DNA from: Crenothrix polyspora
Lineage (GTDB): Bacteria > Pseudomonadota > Gammaproteobacteria > Methylococcales > Methylomonadaceae
Reading direction: 5' to 3'
Assembly: GCA_945903675.1 (NCBI GenBank)
Contig: CAMDOP010000058.1
Coordinates: 1 to 13,662 of the forward strand
Length of the DNA stretch: 13,662 nucleotides
A program made the translations under genes and the position numbers. Under the pieces are notes generated by a model, which did no database searches, was not told where the DNA came from, and saw only the letters and a program-made list of their open reading frames with translations. Below are positions 8,215 through 13,662 of the stretch, piece by piece. Numbering within the stretch: the first letter of the stretch is position 1; every line of letters starts with the position of its first letter.

Positions 8215-9413
8215 AATTCAATTCCTTCACGTTTAGCCATGGTTTGCATATCTTTATCGCCACGCCCTGACAAGTTAATAATAATAATTTGGTCTTTACG
8301 CATGGTGGGTGCCAATTTCATCGCATAAGCCATAGCATGACTAGATTCCAAGGCCGGAATAATACCTTCCATCAATGTTAAAGCATGAAAACCTTCCAAG
8401 GCTTCATTATCCGTAATATTAGGGTATTGAGCACGACCCGTATCTTTTAACCATGAGTGCTCAGGGCCTACGCCAGGATAATCTAAGCCAGCTGATATAG
8501 AGTGAGTTTCGATAATTTCACCGTCATCATCAGACATCAAATAAGTTCGATTGCCGTGTAAAACACCTGGGCGACCGGCACTCAAAGGTGCAGAATGACG
8601 ACCTGTTTCAATACCATCGCCGGCAGCTTCAACGCCATACATTTTAACTGAGGCATCATCAATAAAAGGATGAAATAAACCAATGGCATTTGAGCCACCA
8701 CCAACACACGCCACCAAAGCATCAGGTAAGCGTCCCGTTTGCTCCAAGCATTGTTGCCTAGCTTCACGTCCAATAATGGCTTGAAAATCACGCACCATCG
8801 CTGGATAAGGATGAGGGCCGGCTACTGTACCGATAATATAAAAGGTATTATCGACATTGGTCACCCAATCTCTAAGCGCTTCATTTAAAGCATCTTTTAA
8901 GGTTTTAGATCCCGACTCAACCGCAATCACGGTGGCGCCCAGTAACTTCATGCGATAGACATTTAATGATTGTCTGGCTACGTCCACAGAACCCATATAG
9001 ACCACACATTCCAAACCCAATCTGGCCGCCACGGTCGCAGTTGCAACACCATGTTGGCCGGCACCGGTTTCAGCAATAATACGTGTTTTACCCATGCGCT
9101 TAGCCAATAAGGCTTGGCCTACGGTATTATTGATTTTATGTGATCCCGTATGATTTAAATCTTCACGCTTTAAATAAATTTGCGCGCCACCTAACTCATT
9201 ACTCCAACGTTCTGCATGATAAAGAGGAGAAGGTCGACCCACATAATGCTGTAAATCTGCATCCATTTCCGCTATAAATTCAGGATCATTCATGTATCGC
9301 TGATAAGCTGCATTAAGTTCTTGAACAGGCGGAATTAATGTTTCTGCAACAAAGATTCCCCCGTAAGGGCCAAAATGTCCCCGCTCATCGGGCATATTAT
9401 ATTTTTCGGTCAT
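8211..9413 (-). CDS. trpB: Tryptophan synthase beta subunit
   Basis: This 400-residue PLP enzyme condenses indole with L-serine to give L-tryptophan. The PLP Schiff-base lysine is K93 in HTGSHKINNT. The AETGAGQHG loop (114-122) contains the catalytic glutamate E115, and GGGSNAIG (238-245) binds the PLP phosphate. N-terminal GPYGGIFVAETL and the GPEHS segment (near 317-321) identify the standard TrpB1 type that pairs with TrpA, not the TrpB2 form. ATGA overlaps join it to trpF upstream and trpA downstream. Confidence 0.97.
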   Translation of the reverse strand: MTEKYNMPDERGHFGPYGGIFVAETLIPPVQELNAAYQRYMNDPEFIAEMDADLQHYVGRPSPLYHAERWSNELGGAQIYLKREDLNHTGSHKINNTVGQALLAKRMGKTRIIAETGAGQHGVATATVAARLGLECVVYMGSVDVARQSLNVYRMKLLGATVIAVESGSKTLKDALNEALRDWVTNVDNTFYIIGTVAGPHPYPAMVRDFQAIIGREARQQCLEQTGRLPDALVACVGGGSNAIGLFHPFIDDASVKMYGVEAAGDGIETGRHSAPLSAGRPGVLHGNRTYLMSDDDGEIIETHSISAGLDYPGVGPEHSWLKDTGRAQYPNITDNEALEGFHALTLMEGIIPALESSHAMAYAMKLAPTMRKDQIIIINLSGRGDKDMQTMAKREGIEL

Positions 9414-10042
9414 GTTATTATTCTATTACCTTCATTAACTTGTTTTATAAATGCCGCCATTTTAAGCGAGTCTTTAATGCCTTTTTTTACTTCTACTCCG
9501 CTACTGACATCCAGCGCGTAAGGTTTTACCATTTGTATAGCCTGCATGGCATTCGCAGCCTCAAGCCCACCTGCGAGGATGATTGGCAAGGTACATGATG
9601 ATGGAATTAATGCCCAATCAAACTGACTGCCTGTACCACCTTTTTCATCAGGATGATAAGCGTCTAGCAATAAACCAGAGGCATCATGATAGTGCGCCGC
9701 TAATGCTGCAATATCTGTGCCTGACTTCATGCTTACCGCCTTAATATAGCGCTTACCATAAATTCTGCAAGCCTCAGGAGACTCATCGCCATGAAATTGA
9801 AGACAGTCTATATTAACTTGGGCTAATACTTCTCGTATACGGGCTTCTTGCTCATCAACAAACAAGGCGACCACCGACGTAAACGCAGGCAGTGCAGCGA
9901 CAATCTTAATAGCCTGCTCAATTTCAACATTTCTTGAACTAGGCGCATAAAAGACTAAACCTATAGCGTCAACGCCTAAATAAGCGGCATCAACAGCCTC
10001 TTCAACACGGGTAAAGCCGCAAATCTTAACGCGAGTTCGCAT
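9410..10042 (-). CDS. trpF: Phosphoribosylanthranilate isomerase
   Basis: The enzyme performs the Amadori rearrangement of N-(5-phosphoribosyl)anthranilate to the carboxyphenylamino-deoxyribulose phosphate used by TrpC. With the ATG at 10042 it has 210 residues, the usual length, and begins MRTRVKICGFTR, whose cysteine (C8) is the catalytic base. The LLLDAYHPDEKGGTG stretch carries the catalytic aspartate, and ILAGGLEAANA and DVSSGVE complete the phosphate-binding end of the barrel. The frame stays open nine codons further to a TTG at 10069, but the family N-terminus and the ATG favour 10042; neither start has a clear Shine-Dalgarno sequence. It is the first gene of the minus-strand block, and its promoter should lie in 10043-10145. 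The stop overlaps the trpB start. Confidence 0.94.
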   Translation of the reverse strand: MRTRVKICGFTRVEEAVDAAYLGVDAIGLVFYAPSSRNVEIEQAIKIVAALPAFTSVVALFVDEQEARIREVLAQVNIDCLQFHGDESPEACRIYGKRYIKAVSMKSGTDIAALAAHYHDASGLLLDAYHPDEKGGTGSQFDWALIPSSCTLPIILAGGLEAANAMQAIQMVKPYALDVSSGVEVKKGIKDSLKMAAFIKQVNEGNRIIT

Positions 10043-10144
10043 AAAGTAATATGAGAAATGATTGAACAAAATTTAGCCGCGTAGGATAACACAAATTAAT
10101 CATGTAATTAGTCTGAAAATAAGCAGCTATGATAATTTTTAATC

Positions 10145-10309
10145 CAGCCTAAAGGTTCAAGGCAAAAGATTAAGCCTAGGAGGCTAGCAACTTGAGGCGT
10201 GACAGATACTAGACTTCGCCCTTTGCCCTTCACCTTTTGCCTGCACTTAGGGGGATTCAGTCTAAAAGTGAACGATTAAGCTAAGCTGTCCCGCTTTAAA
10301 TTGGTAGCC
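10145..10309. repeat. MITE-like inverted-repeat element, copy 2 (left end missing)
   Basis: This copy aligns with 345-514 over nearly its whole length, in the same orientation. It includes the central motif (10182-10205, beginning GGCTAGCAACTTGAGG) and the right terminal repeat at 10286-10309, which matches the left end of copy 1 at 23 of 24 bases when reverse-complemented. The first ~27 bases of the element (the left terminal repeat) are absent, so the copy is probably immobile. Internal pairing of AAGGTTCAAGGCAAAAG with the CCCTTTGCCC...CTTTTGCC segment is partly kept. It ends 122 bp before the CYP51 start. Confidence 0.78.
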
Positions 10310-10372
10310 CATTAACCTAGCACAGCGTAAAATCAGCACCAGCTTGGCATCCCTCATTAGTATTTAATGACT

Positions 10373-10378
10373 TATACT
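10373..10378 (+). promoter_or_regulatory. Possible -10 box for the CYP51 transcript
   Basis: TATACT lies 53 bp before the CYP51 ATG and closely resembles a sigma-70 -10 element. The only -35-like hexamer nearby, TTGGCA at 10344-10349, is 23 bp away, too far for standard spacing, so this promoter would be weak, activated, or misidentified. Confidence 0.3.
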
Positions 10379-10431
10379 CCTAAAAGAAATATGGAGATGA
10401 AGTCCTAAATACCCACCATCCAGATTGACTT

Positions 10432-12063
10432 ATGACCACTACGACTACAGAAAAAACCAAAACAGCAGAGCTTGCGCCCCCCAAAATGCCTGGAGCATTA
10501 CCCCTATTAGGTCATATGCTCGCCTTCGGGAAAAATCCCTTCGACTACATGATGCAGCTTAGAAATACGCTGGGAGAAATTGGTGAGTTTCGCATGTTTC
10601 ATCAAAAAATGGTGCTCATGACGGGGCCTGAAGCCAATGAAGCTTTTTTTCGAGCACCCGATGCACAGCTAGATCAAAGCCAAGCCTATAAAATCATGAC
10701 GCCTATCTTCGGAAAAGGCGTGGTCTTTGATGCACCCCCGCATAAAAAAGACCAGCAACTAAAAATGCTGATGCCGGTGTTACGCGACAAACCTATGCGC
10801 GGCTATGCTCAAGTGATCGTCCAAGAAGTTGAAGAAATGATTGCTGATTGGGGCGATAGCGGCGAAATTGATTTGCTTGAGTTTATGAAAGAACTCACTA
10901 TTTATACATCGAGCCATTGTTTACTAGGTGACGAATTCCGTTACGAACTCAATGATGAATTTGCCAAGATTTATCATGATCTCGAAAAAGGCGTCAATCC
11001 GCTGGCCTTTGTTTTTCCTTACCTGCCCTTACCTGTATTTAGAAGACGCGATAAAGCCCGAGTTAAACTGCAAGCACTCGTCACCGGCATTATCGCCAAA
11101 AGAGCTCAAAAAACAGAAAAAAGTGAAGATGCGTTTCAATTGCTGATCGATGCCAGCTATGATGATGGCAGTCGTTTATCGGCCCATGAAATAACAGGCA
11201 TGTTAATTGGCACTATATTCGCCGGCCATCACACAACGGCCGGCACAGCAGCTTGGACTTTATTAGAATTAGCTAAACGCCCAGAACATCTAAAGCGCGT
11301 ATTAAAAGAACTGGACCAACACTTCGGTGTCGATGGTGAAGTGACGTTTCAATCGTTACGTGAAATACCCATCCTAGAGAATGTAGTCAAAGAAGTATTA
11401 CGCTTACACCCTCCTTTAATCTTTTTAATCCGCAAAGTCATGAAGGATTTTCACTTTAAAGGCTACACGGTCAAAGCCGGAAAATATGTGTGCGCTTCAC
11501 CACGTGTTTCGCATCGTATTGCAGAGGTTTTTCCTGAACCAGAAAAGTTTGATCCTGACCGCTACCTAGAAGGTCGCCAAGAAGATGCACAGCCCTTTAG
11601 CTGGATTGCGTTTGGCGGCGGCAAACACAAATGTACCGGTAATGCCTTTGCTATGCTACAACTTAAAGCCATTTTCAGCATATTATTACGTCGCTATACG
11701 TTTGAATTGATCGATGAAAAAGATTACTACCAAGATGACTTTACACAAATGGTCGTACAGCCTCTGTCGCCTTGCAAAGTTCGCTATATCAAGCGCACAG
11801 ATATTAAAAACACGACTACTGATACTACGCAAAATATCGCAAAGACCGGTTCATCATCAACACCTAGCTTTCAAATCCACTTAGATAGAGGACTTTGCCA
11901 AGGCCATGCAACCTGCATGACTGAAGCGCCCGAACTTTTTCACGTAGACGAAGCGGGTAATGTCACATTATTACAAGAACACCCCTCCTTAGACTTGCTA
12001 ACTAAAGCCCAACAAGCTGAAAAATATTGTCCTAGCAAAGCACTTAAAATCGAACTGAACTAA
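10432..12063 (+). CDS. Sterol 14alpha-demethylase (CYP51) fused to a C-terminal ferredoxin
   Basis: This 543-residue cytosolic fusion lacks the N-terminal membrane anchor of eukaryotic CYP51. The P450 part (to about 454) has the CYP51 substrate-recognition signature YKIMTPIFGKGVVFD (86-100), the I-helix AGHHTT (264-269), ExxR at E321-R324, and the heme loop FGGGKHKC with Cys401 as iron ligand. A Thr/Ser-rich linker (about 457-478) leads to a small ferredoxin (479-543) with C489-x2-H492-x2-C495 and C533-P, the three-cysteine pattern of [3Fe-4S] ferredoxins. The enzyme oxidatively removes the C-14 methyl of lanosterol-type sterols, here with its electron donor attached. The architecture matches the fusion described from Methylococcus capsulatus. 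The ATG at 10432 follows an in-frame stop two codons upstream and lacks a clear ribosome-binding site. The neighbouring cyclase gene supports a biosynthetic role. Confidence 0.95.
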   Translation: MTTTTTEKTKTAELAPPKMPGALPLLGHMLAFGKNPFDYMMQLRNTLGEIGEFRMFHQKMVLMTGPEANEAFFRAPDAQLDQSQAYKIMTPIFGKGVVFDAPPHKKDQQLKMLMPVLRDKPMRGYAQVIVQEVEEMIADWGDSGEIDLLEFMKELTIYTSSHCLLGDEFRYELNDEFAKIYHDLEKGVNPLAFVFPYLPLPVFRRRDKARVKLQALVTGIIAKRAQKTEKSEDAFQLLIDASYDDGSRLSAHEITGMLIGTIFAGHHTTAGTAAWTLLELAKRPEHLKRVLKELDQHFGVDGEVTFQSLREIPILENVVKEVLRLHPPLIFLIRKVMKDFHFKGYTVKAGKYVCASPRVSHRIAEVFPEPEKFDPDRYLEGRQEDAQPFSWIAFGGGKHKCTGNAFAMLQLKAIFSILLRRYTFELIDEKDYYQDDFTQMVVQPLSPCKVRYIKRTDIKNTTTDTTQNIAKTGSSSTPSFQIHLDRGLCQGHATCMTEAPELFHVDEAGNVTLLQEHPSLDLLTKAQQAEKYCPSKALKIELN

Positions 12064-12065
12064 AC

Positions 12066-12073
12066 AGAGGTAA
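12066..12073 (+). promoter_or_regulatory. Strong ribosome-binding site for the NTF2-like gene
   Basis: AGAGGTAA lies three bases before the ATG at 12077 and just after the CYP51 stop codon at 12061-12063. It fixes the start and suggests co-transcription and coupled translation with CYP51. It contrasts with CYP51 and the cyclase gene, neither of which has a recognisable site. Confidence 0.65.
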
Positions 12074-12076
12074 CTT

Positions 12077-12676
12077 ATGGCCGCATATCCCCGAGCAGAA
12101 TTAGAAGACATGGTTGAACGCTGGTTACAAGCGAATCGCGATGCTGAAAAAGAAGGTAATTGGCCTAAATATTTAGGCGCCATGTATACCGATGATGCAG
12201 AATATCGCTGGAATATCGGTCCTAATGAAGAATTTGTTGCCCGTAGCCGTAAAGAAATAGAAGAATGGGCCTTAGGCGTCCAAATGGAAGGCTTTGAAGC
12301 CTGGCGTTATCCGTATCACCGTATATTAATTGATGAAAAACAGGGCGAAGTGATCGGCCTGTGGACGCAAATATCACCCGCATTACGAGAAGACGGCAGT
12401 CATTACGAAGTTGCTGGCATCGGTGGCTCTTGGTTTCGCTATGGCGGCGATTACAAATGGGAATGGCAACGGGACTTCTTTGACTTAGGCAACGTAAAGG
12501 CTTTGTTTTTTGAATTAGCCGCCGATGGCAAACTTGATCCTGCGGTAAAAACAAAAATAGGCAAGCTCGCTAAAGGGCAATTATTACCCGGTCATGAACA
12601 CCTACGTAAGCCACCTAGTTTATTGAAAAAACTTAAAGGCTTTTTTGCTATGGTCAGTATCGCGATATTTAGTTGA
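12077..12676 (+). CDS. NTF2/SnoaL-fold protein of unknown function in the sterol cluster
   Basis: This 199-residue protein shows the pattern of the NTF2-like (SnoaL, ketosteroid-isomerase) superfamily. An N-terminal helix region (8-36, with VERWLQANRDAEKEGNW) is followed by YTDDAEYRWNIGP (37-49), a helix with R58-E63, and beta strands at about 82-97, 110-122 and 126-136. This fold forms a hydrophobic pocket that can bind or isomerise steroids, but it is used for many purposes and I cannot assign catalytic residues. Residues after about 137 extend beyond a standard domain and end in a basic-hydrophobic tail (182-199, SLLKKLKGFFAMVSIAIFS), possibly membrane-associating. The gene starts 13 bp after the CYP51 stop with a strong ribosome-binding site and precedes the cyclase. 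A role in sterol processing or carriage is therefore inferred, not shown. Confidence 0.8.
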   Translation: MAAYPRAELEDMVERWLQANRDAEKEGNWPKYLGAMYTDDAEYRWNIGPNEEFVARSRKEIEEWALGVQMEGFEAWRYPYHRILIDEKQGEVIGLWTQISPALREDGSHYEVAGIGGSWFRYGGDYKWEWQRDFFDLGNVKALFFELAADGKLDPAVKTKIGKLAKGQLLPGHEHLRKPPSLLKKLKGFFAMVSIAIFS

Positions 12677-12795
12677 GCTATTAACTTGGTTTAGCTTAAT
12701 CGTTTACTTTTAGACAGGGCTCTCCTAAGAGCAGACGAAAGGCAAAGGGCGAAAGTCTTCGCCCTTTGCCCTTTGTCTTTTGCCCTTTGTCTACT
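12677..12795. repeat. MITE-like element, copy 3 (inverted, rearranged)
   Basis: The segment 12689-12752 matches the reverse complement of copies 1 and 2, for example TTAGCTTAATCG and ACTTTTAGA, then the AAGGCAAAGGGCGAA arm. The outer end (GCTATTAACTT at 12677-12687) resembles the terminal repeat with about 10 internal bases missing. The central loop with the third end-motif is deleted, so the two arms face each other directly. The copy begins at the base after the NTF2-like gene's stop codon. A short GCCCTTTGTCT repeat near 12761-12791 marks its far edge, which is not sharply defined. Confidence 0.65.
12741..12770 (+). terminator. 13 bp perfect hairpin between the NTF2-like gene and the cyclase
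   Basis: GGCAAAGGGCGAA (12741-12753) and TTCGCCCTTTGCC (12758-12770) are exact complements around a four-base AGTC loop. The downstream strand is pyrimidine-rich (CTTTGTCTTTTGCCC) but not a clean U tract, so it could be a weak terminator, a processing site or an mRNA-stabilising structure, not a certain stop. It lies 93 bp before the cyclase start and could separate cyclase expression from CYP51. Confidence 0.45.
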
Positions 12796-12862
12796 CTCAA
12801 ACCTAAACAGCGACGCTACCCAAAACAACCACCACTAACTCAACCACATCACTATACTGTCT

Positions 12863-13662
12863 ATGAAATCTTCTTGGAAAAACTGGCAATTATTCACCGA
12901 CAAAGGTCGACACATCTGGTCATTCAAGTCAGATTCAAAGGATATAGACCAACATCTAAAAAATGCCAATAACATTACCGATGAAGAAATAGCTCAGCTA
13001 GCACAAGACTTTCAATTTAATAAAACTGACAACCCTAATTCTGGCGATCAAGTATACAGGCACGCCGCCGTTAACAAGAAGTTCAAGGCATTTACCGGCG
13101 CAATCCCGCAAGCAGAGCATCAAGGCGATCAAAACATCACCGACGCTTTAGTCAAAGCCATTAATTACTATAGTTGCTTGCAAAGTGATGACGGTCATTG
13201 GCCCGGCGATTACGGCGGCCCATTATTTTTATTACCCGGCTTACTTATAGCAGCTTATATTTCTGACACACCCTTTCCCAAGGCGCATAGTGAAATGATG
13301 AAGCTATATTTATTCAATCATCAAAACCAAGATGCGGGCTGGGGCATGCACATTGAAGGCGACTCGACCATGTTCGGTACCGTCATGCAATATGTGTCCT
13401 TGCGTTTATTAGGCGTCAATCAAGATGATGAGCGTATGGTCAAAGCCAGAGCGTGGATCAAAGACAACGGTGGCGCTACCGGTATACCTTCTTGGGGTAA
13501 ATTTTATCTAGCAATTTTAAATTGCTATGACTGGCAAGGTTTTAATAGCTTATTTCCTGAAATGTGGTTATTTCCGAAATGGCTACCCATACATCCATCA
13601 CGTTACTGGTGCCACAGTCGCATGGTTTATTTGCCGATGGCCTATTGTTATGCACATAAAAT
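12863..13662 (+). CDS. Oxidosqualene cyclase (lanosterol synthase type), N-terminal part, cut by window edge
   Basis: The frame opens at ATG 12863 and runs to the window edge (266 complete codons, roughly 40 percent of a typical ~670-residue enzyme). An in-frame stop at 12836-12838 leaves no other ATG start upstream. Strong resemblance to eukaryotic lanosterol synthase is visible in DGHWPGDYGGPLFLLPGLL (110-128), the QW-type repeat NQDAGWGMHIEGDSTMFGT (155-173), IPSWGKFYLA (208-217), LFPEMWLFP (230-238) and the WCHSRMVYLPMAYCY segment (249-263). These favour an oxidosqualene cyclase over a bacterial squalene-hopene cyclase. The catalytic DCTAE-type motif lies beyond the edge. The enzyme cyclises 2,3-oxidosqualene to a lanosterol-type sterol at the membrane, supplying the CYP51 substrate. 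No Shine-Dalgarno sequence is visible. The squalene epoxidase it needs is not in the window. Confidence 0.95.
   Translation, partial: MKSSWKNWQLFTDKGRHIWSFKSDSKDIDQHLKNANNITDEEIAQLAQDFQFNKTDNPNSGDQVYRHAAVNKKFKAFTGAIPQAEHQGDQNITDALVKAINYYSCLQSDDGHWPGDYGGPLFLLPGLLIAAYISDTPFPKAHSEMMKLYLFNHQNQDAGWGMHIEGDSTMFGTVMQYVSLRLLGVNQDDERMVKARAWIKDNGGATGIPSWGKFYLAILNCYDWQGFNSLFPEMWLFPKWLPIHPSRYWCHSRMVYLPMAYCYAHK

Larger units (their letters stand above)
10043..10431. other. Divergent intergenic region between trpF and CYP51
   Basis: This 389 bp region separates the minus-strand trpF block from the plus-strand sterol genes. It holds an AT-rich segment next to trpF (10070-10140), where a TATCCT box on the minus strand could be a -10 element without a convincing -35. 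Copy 2 of the interspersed element follows (10145-10309), then a leader with a TATACT box before CYP51. No trp leader peptide, attenuator or other gene was recognised. Confidence 0.6.

Noticed and set aside
10043..10069. Nine-codon TTG-initiated extension of trpF
   Set aside because: The family N-terminus begins just before KICGFTR, and an ATG is present at 10042.
10391..10409. Leader-peptide-like mini frame (MEMKS) before CYP51
   Set aside because: It has only five codons, no regulatory codon run and no attenuator hairpin; chance occurrence is likely.
12222..12554. Open frame of 110 codons antisense to the NTF2-like gene
   Set aside because: The plus-strand frame has a strong ribosome-binding site and a family pattern; the antisense product shows no motif.
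12065..12862. Composite transposon carrying the sterol genes
   Set aside because: There is no transposase in the window, copy 2 lacks one end, and copy 3 is rearranged, so only flanking by relics can be claimed.
12766..12972. Open frame of 68 codons overlapping the cyclase start
   Set aside because: It begins in the pyrimidine-rich hairpin arm and overlaps the cyclase, which has clear homology in another frame.

Overview
The window looks like chromosomal DNA from a gammaproteobacterial methanotroph (Methylococcales-type). Two things suggest this. The first is a housekeeping run in the order trpF-trpB-trpA-accD-folC-dedD-cvpA-purF-metZ, an arrangement typical of gammaproteobacteria. The second is a sterol-biosynthesis cluster with a P450 sterol 14alpha-demethylase fused to a C-terminal ferredoxin, an architecture described from Methylococcus capsulatus. 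The assignment is inferred from gene content; no rRNA or tRNA is present to confirm it.

Layout. Positions 1-287 (minus strand) hold the N-terminal part of a PfkB-family sugar kinase, cut by the window edge. Positions 288-521 are mostly a ~197 bp inverted-repeat element (copy 1). Positions 522-10042 form a long minus-strand block. Read in transcription order it is trpF, trpB, trpA, accD, folC, dedD (SPOR domain), cvpA, purF, then a 481 bp gap with a hairpin-rich repeat and a terminator-like hairpin, then metZ. Four-base ATGA stop/start overlaps join trpF-trpB, trpB-trpA and folC-dedD, so this is probably one long transcript down to cvpA or purF. metZ probably has its own promoter. The block covers the last steps of tryptophan synthesis, malonyl-CoA formation, folate polyglutamylation, a septal-ring type protein, the first step of purine synthesis and methionine synthesis by direct sulfhydrylation.

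Positions 10043-10431 are a divergent intergenic region holding copy 2 of the element. From there the plus strand carries the sterol genes: the CYP51-ferredoxin fusion (10432-12063), a tightly coupled NTF2/SnoaL-fold protein of unknown function (12077-12676), a rearranged inverted copy 3 of the element forming a strong hairpin, and the first 266 codons of an oxidosqualene cyclase (lanosterol synthase type), cut by the right edge. The cyclase makes the first sterol and CYP51 removes its C-14 methyl. The NTF2-fold protein is the unexplained member and the best candidate for something new.

The second unusual signal is the interspersed element. It has ~24 bp terminal inverted repeats, and a third copy of the terminal motif lies in its centre. 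It occurs three times here, each time at a boundary between gene blocks.
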